Assembly: GCF_900115955.1 (NCBI RefSeq)
Contig: NZ_FOYL01000004.1
Coordinates: 310,001 to 374,000 of the forward strand
DNA length: 64,000 bases
From: Lentzea waywayandensis
Lineage (GTDB): Bacteria > Actinomycetota > Actinomycetes > Mycobacteriales > Pseudonocardiaceae
Direction of reading: 5' to 3'
Shown here: one piece after another, positions 8,183 through 17,131 of the stretch
How the letters are laid out: every line of letters starts with the position of its first letter
Numbering within the stretch: position 1 is the first letter of the stretch
Translations under genes and position numbers: made by a program
The notes under the pieces: model-generated
The model's input: only the letters and a program-made list of their open reading frames with translations
Told to the model about the DNA's origin: nothing
Databases searched by the model: none

Positions 8183-8493
8183 GGGTCTCCTTGCTCGCTG
8201 AAATTAGCCCGAACGCGGCGGGAAGTCAGTCATCCGTCGGGACGGTCGGCACGTCGTCATCGACACTGAACCGACAGGAAGCGAGCGGGACGTTATCCGA
8301 TGGGGTGACACACGTATGGGTGAGGTATGGCGAGCACCCAACACCGGGCGTGAGCAGCGAAAACATACTCACGGTGTCCACAGTGGATAGGCCCGCGATG
8401 CATTCATTCCGTCAGGTGACGTTAAATTCGTTGCCGAACAGTTATCAATAGCGGCGTCCCGCTACGGATGATCACCCCGGTCGGTTCAGCGAC
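8183..8493. other. 311-bp intergenic region, locally AT-rich
   Basis: Lies between the start of the thioester-domain gene and the end of the DNA methyltransferase gene, both on the minus strand. The AT-richer half (about 8355-8455) should carry the promoter of the surface-protein gene. I see no ORF with coding character, no clear hairpin terminator and no repeat. Confidence 0.5.
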
Positions 8494-9699
8494 CTACGCC
8501 ACCATTTCGGTAACTTCTGCCGGACGAATGTCGCCGGGGCGCAGCGAAGTGCCGCGCAGGCACATCTCCTTGGGCTCCGGGCGGCGGCCGGTGAGAATCC
8601 AGCGGGTCAGTCCGGCCAGCTGGTACGCGATCAGCGGCGGAACAGCGTCTCCGACGTGCCGATACGCGTTCCCGAGAATCGAGACGTCGAAGCGGAACTG
8701 GCGCGGGAACCCTTGCAGGAGTGCCATCTCGCGGACCGTGCAGAGGCGGTGCTGGACGGGGTGGGCATAACGCCCGTTGCCGACGTGGCCGCATTCCCGC
8801 TTGATGGTGCGGGCCGGTTCGTCCCACCACAACCGGCCGTAGACATCGGGGTGCGAACCCCAGTTCTGCTGTTCGACGATCTTGCGTTGTGCAGGATTCA
8901 ACAACTCCGCGGTCTCCGGTGAACGGAGCAGATCCGCCCACGATCCACCGTTCGCGGGAATTGCACGCATTCTTTCGAGACTGCGGTCCTGGGAAAAGGT
9001 CGGCGACACGTGAATGGGGTCTTCCAGGTCCGCCACCCCGGCCGCGACGACCGGGAGCTTGCTGATCGCGCGCCGGACCGTGATGGCGGACGGGCGGATG
9101 ACCCGGCCCGCCCAGAGGTCGTCCAGCGTCAGCAACGGCAGGCCGCCGTCCACGGCGACCATCAGCGTCCGCTCGCGCAGCTGCGGCAGGCCGAACCTCG
9201 ACAGCATGTGCGTGCCGCCCCAGACCGAGTACCCGAGCCGGGTGAGCTCCTCGGCGAGGCTGTCGAAGTGGTGGCGCTGCTTGCCTTTGACGAGCTCGCG
9301 GGCGTTCTCCATCAGCACGACCTTCGGGCGCAGCTCCTCCGCGTACACCGCGATGCGGCCGACGAGGGAGTTGCGCGGGTCGTCGCGCAGGTGGTTCTGC
9401 GAGGTGATGCGGCTGAAGCCCGAACACGGCGGGCACGCCAGCAGGACGTCCAGTTCGCCGCGCTTGAGGCCCCAGACCTCGCGCAACGCCGCCGGCGAGA
9501 CCCTCGCGAGGTCGACCTCCAACGGGTCGACGCCGATGTTCGCGCGGTAGGTGTCGTTGCAGCGCAACGAACCCAACTTCGAACTCGGCTTGCCGATCTG
9601 CGCGTCGGCGGCACCGACGACCCGGAAGTCGCGGTGGGCGTGGAAGCCGAAGCTCATGCCGCCCGCACCCGAGAAGATGTCGGCCACCGAGAAGGACAC
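8494..9699 (-). CDS. DNA (cytosine-5) methyltransferase, apparently solitary
   Basis: A 401-residue C5 methyltransferase with the conserved motifs in normal order. Motif I is FSGAGG (9-14), motif IV PPC with catalytic Cys92, motif VI ENA (131-133), motif VIII QLRER (173-177), and motif X GNAYRHVGDAVPP near residue 365. The target-recognition region lies between VIII and IX (about 180-320). It transfers a methyl group from SAM to cytosine in a short duplex DNA target that cannot be read from the sequence. No restriction endonuclease, Vsr nuclease or specificity subunit adjoins it. The neighbour, a divergent HEAT-like protein, is not a recognised nuclease. It is therefore probably an orphan methylase for regulation, or the remnant of a restriction system. 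Confidence 0.93.
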   Translation of the reverse strand: MSFSVADIFSGAGGMSFGFHAHRDFRVVGAADAQIGKPSSKLGSLRCNDTYRANIGVDPLEVDLARVSPAALREVWGLKRGELDVLLACPPCSGFSRITSQNHLRDDPRNSLVGRIAVYAEELRPKVVLMENARELVKGKQRHHFDSLAEELTRLGYSVWGGTHMLSRFGLPQLRERTLMVAVDGGLPLLTLDDLWAGRVIRPSAITVRRAISKLPVVAAGVADLEDPIHVSPTFSQDRSLERMRAIPANGGSWADLLRSPETAELLNPAQRKIVEQQNWGSHPDVYGRLWWDEPARTIKRECGHVGNGRYAHPVQHRLCTVREMALLQGFPRQFRFDVSILGNAYRHVGDAVPPLIAYQLAGLTRWILTGRRPEPKEMCLRGTSLRPGDIRPAEVTEMVA

Positions 9700-9761
9700 G
9701 GCGAGATCGTACGGGCGAGGCGCCGAGGACCTTTCCGTGACATCCCGTACCTTTCCGGCCT

Positions 9762-10526
9762 ATGGAGCTGCCGCGCGCCTGGCAACGGCCTGACCCGTTG
9801 CGCGGACTCGACAGGATTTCCTGGACCGAGGTCTACGACGGCCGGGGTGGCGCCGGTCGCGTGCCCCGTCTGCTGCGCTCCCTGATGGACCCCAGTGCGG
9901 ACGTGCGCCTGGATGCGCTCTCATCGCTCGCTGACCGGCTGCTGACCGACGACACGGTGTCCGAGGCCTCGTTCTGCACCGTGCCGTTCCTGGTGGAGCT
10001 GGGGGCGTCCTACAAGGTCGCCGGCGACGTGCGGGACCGGGTGATCTTCCTGCTGGCCGCCATGGCGTTGGCGGGCAAGGGCTTCACCGAGGACGGACGC
10101 CGCACGCACCGCAGGTGGAACGCTCTCGGCCGCGAACTGCCTCGCACGGCCCCGGACTGGCTGACGCAGACCCGGCACGCCGTCGCCCAGGGCGCGCCGA
10201 AGATCTTCGAGGCGCTCGCGTCCGAACGGGTCGCGTGCCTGGTGGCGCTGGCCTGCGCGGTGCCGGAGAAGCTGCCCGCGTTCGTGCACGGGCTGATCAC
10301 GGACATGATCGACCTGCCGGGCGAGGAGATGCTCGCGGACGCGGCCGAGATCGGGGTGGCGCTGCTGAAGGGCTCGCCCGAGTTACTGGGTGTGGACCTG
10401 CCGCAGCCGAAGGTGCTGGGCGAGGGGCTGGTGCGTCCGGTGCACCAGCCACCCGAGGTCGCCGCCGCTCTGATGGGCTACCAGTTCGCCCTCGTCTCCG
10501 CGTACGGGGACGAGGGCGCCTGGTGA
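9762..10526 (+). CDS. Hypothetical helical (HEAT-like) protein
   Basis: A 254-residue protein, not assigned to a named family. It is almost wholly alpha-helical, with repeated pairs of helices such as RLLRSLMDPSADVRLDALSS and FEALASERVACLVALAC that resemble HEAT/armadillo repeats, which usually bind protein. No signal peptide, membrane segment or catalytic motif is visible. The ATG at 9762 starts MELPRAWQ. The gene is divergent from the C5 methyltransferase across 62 bp, so the two may share a control region. It converges with the ATP-grasp gene, six bases away. Function unknown. Confidence 0.75.
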   Translation: MELPRAWQRPDPLRGLDRISWTEVYDGRGGAGRVPRLLRSLMDPSADVRLDALSSLADRLLTDDTVSEASFCTVPFLVELGASYKVAGDVRDRVIFLLAAMALAGKGFTEDGRRTHRRWNALGRELPRTAPDWLTQTRHAVAQGAPKIFEALASERVACLVALACAVPEKLPAFVHGLITDMIDLPGEEMLADAAEIGVALLKGSPELLGVDLPQPKVLGEGLVRPVHQPPEVAAALMGYQFALVSAYGDEGAW

Positions 10527-10532
10527 ACGTGC

Positions 10533-11960
10533 TTACGCGGTGACGGCCTCTTCGATGGCCTGCTCGACCTGAGCCTCGTCCTCGACCGCGATGGCGGGTT
10601 CCAGGGCACCGAGGCCCGTCCCCCACTCCTGGTCAGCAAGCGCGAACGCCGCGACCGTCAGCGCCGCCACGGGGGCGCCCACGGGCATGTTCTCGCGGTG
10701 CAGATCAAGGTCGAGGCGTCCGCCGATCGGCGACGGGCTCAGCCGCAACGTCGCGTGCGCGGCCTCCTCGGAGTGCGCGAGCCGGCACGCCCAGCCGGTG
10801 AAGATCACGCGGCGTTCGTCGACCTCGGTCGGCTGCACGGCGCGCACGTTGGCGCCCACGGCACCGGCCCGGTGGTTGTCCGCGGCCTGGAGCACGAGTT
10901 CCTCGAACTCCATCGAGGAGATGCCCAGGTCCCAACCGGCGACCAGGGCGACCTGCACGAGTGCGAGCGGCAGCGTCGGGACGGCGTCCTCGAAGCACAC
11001 CATCGCGCCGCCGTAGCGGGTGTTGATCTCGGTCGGCAGGAAGCCGTCCTCGGTCGCGATGCCGTCCAGCGTGAACGTGCCGCGGTAGCCGACGGTCTCG
11101 CGCAGGTGCTCGCCGACGCGGCGGGCCAGGTTGCGCATCTCGTCGCGGATCCACACGGGCGGGTCGTAGTACGACGCGCAGCCCGCGTAGAGGAACTTGG
11201 CCTGGCACTGGCGGCGCGGCACGACCATCTCGATCGGGCGCAGCACCGCGGTGCCGTCCGGGAAGACGATGCCGTGCACGCTGACCGGAATGCCTTCCAG
11301 GAACGGCATCACGCGCACCTGGTCGCACTTGGGCGCGAGCACGTCGAAGGCTTCCTTGGCCTCCTCGTACGACCGCACGCGGCGCACGAAGTTGGCGCCG
11401 CCGTTGATCGCGGGGCCGTCACCGGACCAGACGACGCCCGCGCCGCGGTCCAGGATCTCCGAGGCGCCCCAGAGACGTTCGAAGTCGAGGTCGAACACCA
11501 TCGCGGGCGCGCGGCGAGCGGACAGCTCGTCCCACAGCGCGTCGATGGTGGTCTTGTTCTCCAGCGCGACCCACTCGGGCTCACGCGCGTTGAGCACCGG
11601 ACGGCCCTGGAACGAGCTGATCTCGTTGTAGGGCGTGCTGATCACGACCGCTTCGCTGCCGGGGTCGAAGTCGCGCAGGATCGCCTTGACCTCGTTGCCC
11701 GGCTTCGTCAGCAGCTTGCCCAGACGGCGCTGCTCGACGGCGACCAGGCTGCCCTTGATGCCCAGCGACACCCAGCGGGCGATCACGGAATCATGAAGCG
11801 GGGCATGATCGTCGGTATCCAGCACGAGCGTATGGCGAGCGCCGAGCGTATGCAGCTCATGCGCGCGCTTTGCCAGACGCGTGCCACCGGCCAGAACTAC
11901 CAGCCGGTCACCGAACAACCTGCCGAGGCGCTCGTTGAGCGCTGAGAGGACATGATTCAT
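10533..11960 (-). CDS. ATP-grasp domain enzyme of unknown substrate
   Basis: A 475-residue protein with a pre-ATP-grasp Rossmann-like half (VVLAGGTRLAKRAHELHTLG) followed by an ATP-grasp fold. The lid is near FVRRVRSYEEAKEAFDVL, and the metal/ATP region includes TFTLDGIATEDGFLPTEIN (the usual E-x-N at TEIN) with TRYGG. ATP-grasp enzymes join a carboxylate to an amine or thiol through an acyl-phosphate. Nothing nearby names the substrates. The ATG at 11960 (MNHVLSALNERL) was preferred over an upstream in-frame start at 12053, because the extra residues are low-complexity and uncharacteristic. A small ORF lies upstream on the same strand. Confidence 0.8.
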   Translation of the reverse strand: MNHVLSALNERLGRLFGDRLVVLAGGTRLAKRAHELHTLGARHTLVLDTDDHAPLHDSVIARWVSLGIKGSLVAVEQRRLGKLLTKPGNEVKAILRDFDPGSEAVVISTPYNEISSFQGRPVLNAREPEWVALENKTTIDALWDELSARRAPAMVFDLDFERLWGASEILDRGAGVVWSGDGPAINGGANFVRRVRSYEEAKEAFDVLAPKCDQVRVMPFLEGIPVSVHGIVFPDGTAVLRPIEMVVPRRQCQAKFLYAGCASYYDPPVWIRDEMRNLARRVGEHLRETVGYRGTFTLDGIATEDGFLPTEINTRYGGAMVCFEDAVPTLPLALVQVALVAGWDLGISSMEFEELVLQAADNHRAGAVGANVRAVQPTEVDERRVIFTGWACRLAHSEEAAHATLRLSPSPIGGRLDLDLHRENMPVGAPVAALTVAAFALADQEWGTGLGALEPAIAVEDEAQVEQAIEEAVTA

Positions 11961-12137
11961 CGCCGAAAACTCGCTTAAGAGAAGCGGAGGACGTGACCGG
12001 CGATCGCCGGGTGACGCGTAGCGTAGAGCCACCCGGTATGTGTGTCGAAGCACGGTCCGGCAACGGCCGGATGAATCTTGCGACGGGCCCGTCGGCGCGG
12101 GCCCGGCAAGGTGTGGATCAGCTGCTGGGCAGGGTGC

Positions 12138-12368
12138 TCACAGAGAGCGGGCCGCGTCCCGAAGGACCTGGTCAACGCGGTTGAGGAAGCTGCGCCTGGG
12201 GTTGATCGACGGCAGCGGTGCAGTGAGCTCTGCGGGACCGGGCGCGGGTGCGGCTCCCACGATCTCGGCCACGTTGCGCAGGAACTCCTGCCGCTTGAAC
12301 TCGTGCACGGCGTGATCGTGCAGAAGTCCGGCGATGCTTGTGTGCACAGCGCGATGGGGGTAACTCAC
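12138..12368 (-). CDS. Small hypothetical protein (tentative)
   Basis: A GTG-initiated 76-residue reading frame (VSYPHRAVHTSIAGLLHDH, then EFKRQEFLRNVAEIVG, ending LNRVDQVLRDAARSL). Third codon positions are strongly G/C in the second half, as in real genes here, and the sequence suggests two amphipathic helices around a Pro-rich middle. An ATG at 12410 would extend it by 14 residues. No family is recognised. It sits upstream of the ATP-grasp gene on the same strand and divergent from the epimerase. The ribosome site is weak, so it remains tentative. Confidence 0.4.
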   Translation of the reverse strand: MSYPHRAVHTSIAGLLHDHAVHEFKRQEFLRNVAEIVGAAPAPGPAELTAPLPSINPRRSFLNRVDQVLRDAARSL

Positions 12369-12413
12369 TCGTGTGTTATCGGCGCAGTACCCGTCGACCT
12401 TTAGGGTCAACTT

Positions 12414-13271
12414 GTGCGAGTTCTAGTGACCGGTGCCACTGGGTACGTCGGCAGGGCTGTGGTGCGTGAGCTGCGAGTTCATGGTCATGAACCCGTTTCG
12501 TCCCGTCAGCGCCTGTCAGAGCCGTTCGAGTTGGCCGATGTGGACGCCGTCATCCACCTGGCCGCCGTCGCTCGCGTCCGGGAATCTTTTCTTGATCCAC
12601 TCCCGTACTACGAGACGAACGTGGGCGGGACGCTGAATCTGCTCAAAGCCCTGAAGGGGCAACGATTCCTGCTCGCGTCGACTGGCACGGTGTACCGGCC
12701 TTCGGATGCCGTCCTGACCGAGGAATCGGTCAGGGAACCTTCCTCTCCGTACGCCGCCTCCAAGGCCGCCGCGGAGGACCTCGTGGCGTGGGCAGCGCAG
12801 TCCGGGCAGATCGGTGCGACCACTCTCCGTTTGTTCAACGTCGCTGGAGGTGGTGACACGGACACCAGTCGGGTGATCACCCGGGCTGTGGCGTGCGCCG
12901 CCGGAACAGTGCCTGGGATGGAGGTCTACGGCGACGGCGGGGCCGTGCGCGACTTCGTGCACGTACGCGACGTTGCTGCTGCCTTCGTCGTGGCTTTGGA
13001 GGCTTGCTCCGTCGGCACGTCGGCGGTCTACAACGTCGGGGCGACCGCCGCTTCCGTACGGGACGTGCTGGACACCGTTGCCGACGTGACCGGACGGGCT
13101 GTGGACGTGACCTGGAAGCCCGCGAACGCCGGGGAGATTCGATCACTGCGGGCCGACTCGTCACGGCTGCGTGCGTTGGGCTGGGAGCCGCGTTCGTCGG
13201 CGTTGGCGGAGATCGTCAGGGACCAGTGGCTCGCTTCGGCACCGGCACCCGGTCCAGGTCCTTCGCGATGA
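12414..13271 (+). CDS. NAD-dependent epimerase/dehydratase (extended SDR)
   Basis: A 285-residue extended short-chain dehydrogenase. GATGYVG (7-13) is the NAD-binding loop, [14 protein letters not shown] follows the third strand, Ser90 and Tyr113-x3-Lys117 (YAASK) are the catalytic residues, and [11 protein letters not shown] is typical of nucleotide-sugar epimerases such as UDP-glucose 4-epimerase. It probably inverts or dehydrates a nucleotide sugar; the substrate is unknown. The start is GTG at 12414. The 3' end overlaps the 3' end of the convergent rnz gene by 56 bp, an unusually long tail overlap, and leaves no room for a terminator. Confidence 0.88.
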   Translation: MRVLVTGATGYVGRAVVRELRVHGHEPVSSRQRLSEPFELADVDAVIHLAAVARVRESFLDPLPYYETNVGGTLNLLKALKGQRFLLASTGTVYRPSDAVLTEESVREPSSPYAASKAAAEDLVAWAAQSGQIGATTLRLFNVAGGGDTDTSRVITRAVACAAGTVPGMEVYGDGGAVRDFVHVRDVAAAFVVALEACSVGTSAVYNVGATAASVRDVLDTVADVTGRAVDVTWKPANAGEIRSLRADSSRLRALGWEPRSSALAEIVRDQWLASAPAPGPGPSR

Positions 13272-14127
13272 CGATCTCGCCGTCGAACTCGGCGGCCGCC
13301 TCGGCGTGGAACTCGGCGGGATCCTCGTAGCGCTGGGAGAAGTGCGTGAGGACGAGCTTGCGGACCCGGCAGTCCTGGGCGACGCGGGCGGCCTGCTGGG
13401 CGGTGAGGTGGCCGTGGTCGCCGGCCAGCTTGGTGTCGCGGGCGAGGTAGGTCGACTCGATCACCAGCATGTCGGCGTTGTCGGCGAGCTCGAAGACGTT
13501 GTCGCAGAGCCTCGTGTCCATGACGAACGCGAACCGCTGGCCTTTGCGGGGTTCGCTGACGTCCTCGAGCCTGATGCCGTCGAGCTCGCCCTGGGCCTGG
13601 AGCGTGCGCACCTGCGGGCCCTGGATGCCGTGCTCCCTGAGCTTCTCGGGGAGCATGCGGTGGCCGTCCGGTTCGATCAGCCGGTAGCCGACGCTGTCGA
13701 TGCCGTGGTCGAGGCGGTAGGCCTCCAGCGTGCCGAACTTCCCGTTGGCGATCTCGCCGTCTTCTTCGACGGGTACTTCCTTGATGTCCGCGGCGTCGTA
13801 GAAGGCGCTGGCGTAGCGGAGGCGTTCGAAGAAGTGGGCGCCCGACTTCGGGTAGTGCGCGTGGACGGTGTGCGGGACGCGGTCCAGGGACAGTCGCTGG
13901 ACGATGCCGGGGACGCCCAGGCAGTGGTCGCCGTGGAAGTGCGTGATGCAGATCCGGGTGATGTCGCTCGCAGCGGCGCCGGAGCGCAGGAGCTGCCGTT
14001 GGCTGCCGTCGCCCGGGTCGAAGAGGAAGCCTTCGCCGTCCCACCTGAGCAGATAGCCGTTGTGGTTGCGCTGGCGTGTGGGAACCTGGCTGGCCGTTCC
14101 CAGGACGATCAGTTCCCGGACTGTCAC
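13216..14127 (-). CDS. rnz: Ribonuclease Z
   Basis: A 303-residue metallo-beta-lactamase-fold tRNA 3'-endonuclease. The zinc motif HFHGDH covers residues 63-68. MDTR in the middle, ESTYL and LTHFSQRY near the C-terminus supply further metal ligands typical of RNase Z. It removes 3' trailers from tRNA precursors. The length and the [13 protein letters not shown] start match the short bacterial form. The GTG at 14127 is used. Only 23 bp separate it from the divergent serine hydrolase gene, and this spacer contains a perfect palindrome. Its 3' end overlaps the epimerase gene. Confidence 0.95.
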   Translation of the reverse strand: MTVRELIVLGTASQVPTRQRNHNGYLLRWDGEGFLFDPGDGSQRQLLRSGAAASDITRICITHFHGDHCLGVPGIVQRLSLDRVPHTVHAHYPKSGAHFFERLRYASAFYDAADIKEVPVEEDGEIANGKFGTLEAYRLDHGIDSVGYRLIEPDGHRMLPEKLREHGIQGPQVRTLQAQGELDGIRLEDVSEPRKGQRFAFVMDTRLCDNVFELADNADMLVIESTYLARDTKLAGDHGHLTAQQAARVAQDCRVRKLVLTHFSQRYEDPAEFHAEAAAEFDGEIVIAKDLDRVPVPKRATGP

Positions 14128-14132
14128 ACCCT

Positions 14133-14144
14133 GACGTTAACGTC
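14133..14144. promoter_or_regulatory. Palindrome in the rnz / serine hydrolase spacer
   Basis: GACGTTAACGTC is a perfect 12-bp palindrome occupying half of the 23-bp gap between two divergent starts. It could be an operator, though the starts are so close that promoters must overlap the coding regions. Confidence 0.4.
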
Positions 14145-14150
14145 TGTCCC

Positions 14151-14972
14151 ATGCGGAGCGTGGAAGTGGCGGCGTCGTGGCCTGTCGAGAACGTGGCGGT
14201 GGCCGTGGTGGCCCCTGACGGCGTGGTCGGCTCGTTGGGCGATCAACAGCGCGTGTTCCCGCTCGCGTCGGTGACGAAGCTGCTGACCTCGTACGCCGTG
14301 CTGGTGGCCGTCGAGGAGGGCGCGGTCGAGTGGGACCAGCCGGCCGGCCCCGAGGGCTCGACCGTGCGGCATCTGATCGCGCACACCGCGGGTTACGCGT
14401 TCGACAAGGCCGAGGTGCAGGCCGCCCCCGGCACCCGCCGGATCTATTCGAACGCCGGGTTCGACGTGCTGGCTTCTTTTGTGGGTTCGGCGTGCGAGAT
14501 GCCGTTCGCGACCTATTTGCACGAGGCTGTTTTCGCGCCGCTGGGGATGAATTCTTCCGCTCTGGTCGGCTCGGCCGGGGCCGGTGCCGAGTCCAGCGCC
14601 GCTGACCTGGCGTTGTTCGCCTCGGAGCTGTTGTCGCCGCGGCTGGTCTCCGCTGAGCTGGTGCGCGAGGCGACTTCGGTCGTGTTTCCCGGCCTGAACG
14701 GCGTGCTGCCCGGTTATGGCATGCAGAAGCCGAACGACTGGGGGCTCGGCTTCGAAATCCGCGACTCGAAGTCGCCGCACTGGACCGGGACTTCTTTTTC
14801 CGCGCGCACTTTCGGCCATTTCGGGCAGTCCGGCACGTTCCTGTGGGTCGACCCGGAGATCTCGTCGGCCTGCGTCGCGTTGACGGACCTGCGTTTCGGG
14901 CCGTGGGCGGTCGAGGCGTGGACGCCGTTCTCCGACGGCGTCCGCGCGGAACTGGTCAGTCGGCGAGCCTGA
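14151..14972 (+). CDS. Serine hydrolase of the beta-lactamase / penicillin-binding family
   Basis: A 273-residue class C beta-lactamase-like protein. It has Ser40-x-x-Lys43 (SVTK) as nucleophile and base, Tyr99-x-Asn101 (YSN), and a C-terminal HFGQSG as the third motif (H/K-x-G). The body carries HLIAHTAGY and PLGMNSSALVGS. No signal peptide is present, so it probably acts in the cytosol as an esterase or D-amino peptidase rather than in antibiotic resistance. The ATG at 14151 is taken as the first start after the palindrome; an in-frame start further upstream would run back into rnz. Its end overlaps the convergent hypothetical gene by 17 bp. Confidence 0.88.
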   Translation: MRSVEVAASWPVENVAVAVVAPDGVVGSLGDQQRVFPLASVTKLLTSYAVLVAVEEGAVEWDQPAGPEGSTVRHLIAHTAGYAFDKAEVQAAPGTRRIYSNAGFDVLASFVGSACEMPFATYLHEAVFAPLGMNSSALVGSAGAGAESSAADLALFASELLSPRLVSAELVREATSVVFPGLNGVLPGYGMQKPNDWGLGFEIRDSKSPHWTGTSFSARTFGHFGQSGTFLWVDPEISSACVALTDLRFGPWAVEAWTPFSDGVRAELVSRRA

Positions 14973-15282
14973 GCGCGAGCTGCCGGAGGATCTCCTGCAC
15001 GTCGGCTTCCTCGTAGTCGTTCTCGTAGGCCTGCGCGACGCCGTGGAAGGCGTAGAGCAGCCCTGCGGTGAACCAGCCGAACTGCGACAGCACCTGGTCC
15101 ATCGCCTGCTTGAGGGCCTGCTGACCGGCCTCGTTCAGCTCGCCGTCGACCTTGACCTCGTAGCTGAACACGCCCTCCTGCAACGACTTGAGCGCCATGC
15201 GCAGGTAGTCGTTGGATCCGGCGCCGTCGTAGGTGAGCGTCAGGACGCCGAGCGCCCGCTGCATGATCTCCCGCTGCTCCAC
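14956..15282 (-). CDS. Conserved-looking hypothetical protein
   Basis: A 108-residue acidic helical protein (EIMQRALGVLTLTYDGAGSN, then AMDQVLSQFGWFTAGLLYAF, ending DVQEILRQLALRLAD). It is not assigned to any family I recognise. The GTG at 15282 opens VEQREIM. A GTG at 15327, inside the end of the upstream SDR gene, is an alternative that would overlap by 14 bp and suggest coupling. Codon use is normal for the window. It probably shares a transcript with the SDR gene. Confidence 0.65.
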   Translation of the reverse strand: MEQREIMQRALGVLTLTYDGAGSNDYLRMALKSLQEGVFSYEVKVDGELNEAGQQALKQAMDQVLSQFGWFTAGLLYAFHGVAQAYENDYEEADVQEILRQLALRLAD

Positions 15283-15313
15283 GCCGCCACTCTGCCTGTT
15301 GATCAGGCGTGCG

Positions 15314-16141
15314 TCACCTTCCGACACCCCAACGGACCCAGGCGGGGTCCTCGGGTTCGAGCTGCTGCTCGAAGGCCTCGGCGATCGTGTCGACGTCCCA
15401 CCGGGTGTTCTCGAGGACGGGTTCCTTCGGCGACGTCTGCCCCATGACGTGCAGCCGCCCGTTGGCGAACCGGATGAGCTGCCCGGTGACCTTCGCCGCG
15501 AGGTCGCTCAGCAGGTACGTGACCAGCGGCGCGATCGTCTCCGGCGGCCCGCTCGGCTTGGCCGGGGTGTCGGCCGCGGCCATGCGCGTCCAGGCGACCG
15601 GGCACACGGCGTTGACCCTGATGCCGCGCTCGTGAAGTTCCGCCGCCGCCCCGGCCGTGATGCTCGCCACCGCCCCTTTGGAGGCGCTGTAGGTGAGAGC
15701 CGTCGGCTGACCGACCATCGCGACCGAGCCGAGGTTGACGATCGACCCGCCGCGCATGCTCCGGACCGCGGCGTTGGTGCAGTAGAGGGTGCCGAGCACG
15801 TTGATCTCGATGAGCTCGCGCATGCTCCGCGGGTCGTCCTGGCCGATCTCGGCCTGGTAGCGGATGCCGGCGTTGTTGACGAGCCCGTCGATCCGGCCGA
15901 ACGCCGCCGTACAGGTGTCGACCATGGCCTCGGCCTGATCGGAATCGGAGACGCTTCCGGCGCTGACGACGGCCTTGCCGCCCTGGAGCGTGATGAGGTC
16001 GGCGACCTGCCTGGCGAGCGGCTCGTTCACGTCGTTGATCACCACCGCGGCCCCCTCGGCCGCCGCGTGGGTGGCGAACGCCCGCCCCAAGCCCTGCCCG
16101 GCACCGGTGATGACCACGGCCTTGCCCGCCAGTATCGCCAT
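15314..16141 (-). CDS. Short-chain dehydrogenase/reductase
   Basis: A 275-residue classical SDR. The cofactor loop is TGAGQGLG, NNAG follows strand 4, the catalytic Ser is in LGSVAMVG, and Tyr-x3-Lys is YSASK. PVAWTRMAAA sits at the usual post-active-site loop. It oxidises or reduces an alcohol/ketone with NAD(P)(H). The 50-residue C-terminal tail (LHVMGQTSPKEPVLENTRW onward) is longer than in minimal SDRs and resembles hydroxysteroid or acyl-CoA dehydrogenase relatives. The ATG at 16141 (MAILAGKAVVITGAG) is chosen; longer in-frame starts give an Arg-rich leader without support. Confidence 0.9.
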   Translation of the reverse strand: MAILAGKAVVITGAGQGLGRAFATHAAAEGAAVVINDVNEPLARQVADLITLQGGKAVVSAGSVSDSDQAEAMVDTCTAAFGRIDGLVNNAGIRYQAEIGQDDPRSMRELIEINVLGTLYCTNAAVRSMRGGSIVNLGSVAMVGQPTALTYSASKGAVASITAGAAAELHERGIRVNAVCPVAWTRMAAADTPAKPSGPPETIAPLVTYLLSDLAAKVTGQLIRFANGRLHVMGQTSPKEPVLENTRWDVDTIAEAFEQQLEPEDPAWVRWGVGR

Positions 16142-16248
16142 GCTTCGAGTGTGGCCATGCGGGGCGCGGGCCGCCCGCCACGTCGGCGAATGGCCACTGC
16201 CCGCGCCGAACGGCGTACGTGAAGCGGCGACCGGTCGTCGTAGTCGCG

Positions 16249-16276
16249 GGCCCGGCACACCTGAGCGTGCCGGGCC
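16249..16276 (-). terminator. Hairpin downstream of the methyltransferase gene
   Basis: GGCCCGGCAC and GTGCCGGGCC (perfect 10-bp arms, 8-base loop) lie 10 bases after the stop at 16286 when read on the minus strand. Confidence 0.65.
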
Positions 16277-16285
16277 TGTCAGTCG

Positions 16286-17131
16286 TCAGCCAGGTTTGCG
16301 CGCGACCCACCGCGCGACCGAGAACACCCCGGCGGCACGAGCGGCGTCGAGCACGCGCTTCCCGTCGTGGATCACGGAGTCGTTCTCACCGGCCGTGTAC
16401 TCACCCCAGCCCTGACCGTCGTCCGGCGGCGTGCTGCCCCAGCACTCGACGTCCGGGTAGAGATCCTCCGCGGCCTCGATGATGAACCCGGACGCCGACA
16501 TCATCTCGCGGTACTCGTCCAGCGTCCCGAGCTCCGGGATGGAGATGACCTCCTGCACCGGCCCGATGAACGGCGCGATCTGCTCCTCGGTCTGATACTC
16601 CCCGAACGGCCGCCGAATCCAGTCGACCCCGACCAGACAAGCGCCGGGCTTGAGCACCCGGAACGCGGCGGCGAAGAACGCGGCCTTCTCCGGCAGGTGA
16701 CACACCGACTCGTAGAAGCTGACCATGTCCAGCGACCCGTCGGGCCACGCGATCAGCGACTTGTAGTCCTCGTCCCCCACGGTCAGAAACGCGGCCCGCC
16801 CACTCATCCCTTGCTCGGCCGCGTACTTGCGCGCCTGCGCGGAGAGCCACTCGTTGTTGGAGATGCCGACGACGTTCGCACCGGAGACCGAGGCCGTGTA
16901 GACCGCAGTGCCCCCGACGCCGCTGCCGAAGTCCAGCCCGGTCCCGCCAGGACGCAGGCCCGCGGCGTCGATCTGCTTGCGTGCCAACGCCTTCGCCGCG
17001 TCCTCGGGCGACAGACCGGCCCGTTCGGCCTCCAGGTCCCCGTGGTGCCAGAACTGCCCCATGAGCGCGTGGTAGGCGGGTCCTGCGTGGTCGTAGTACT
17101 CGCGGACCTGTTGCTCGACAGTGGTGTTCAC
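16286..17131 (-). CDS. Class I SAM-dependent methyltransferase (cyclopropane-synthase-like group)
   Basis: A 281-residue protein. The SAM loop LDFGSGVGG is at about residues 66-74, preceded by a helix-rich N-terminus (VREYYDHAGPAYHALMGQFW). It continues with VVGISNNEWLSAQARKYA, PDGSLDMVSFYESVCHLPEK and ACLVGVDW. This layout is shared by sarcosine/sterol/terpene-type methyltransferases related to cyclopropane synthases. The acceptor is unknown. I use the GTG at 17131 because the family starts just before the EYYD helix and GAAAGG lies upstream; the open frame extends further only through unrelated low-quality sequence. It is downstream of two tRNA genes but separated by a strong terminator. 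Confidence 0.87.
   Translation of the reverse strand: MNTTVEQQVREYYDHAGPAYHALMGQFWHHGDLEAERAGLSPEDAAKALARKQIDAAGLRPGGTGLDFGSGVGGTAVYTASVSGANVVGISNNEWLSAQARKYAAEQGMSGRAAFLTVGDEDYKSLIAWPDGSLDMVSFYESVCHLPEKAAFFAAAFRVLKPGACLVGVDWIRRPFGEYQTEEQIAPFIGPVQEVISIPELGTLDEYREMMSASGFIIEAAEDLYPDVECWGSTPPDDGQGWGEYTAGENDSVIHDGKRVLDAARAAGVFSVARWVARKPG

Noticed and set aside
8494..10526. A complete restriction-modification or defence island around the C5 methyltransferase
   Set aside because: No nuclease, helicase, specificity or toxin gene is recognisable on either side.
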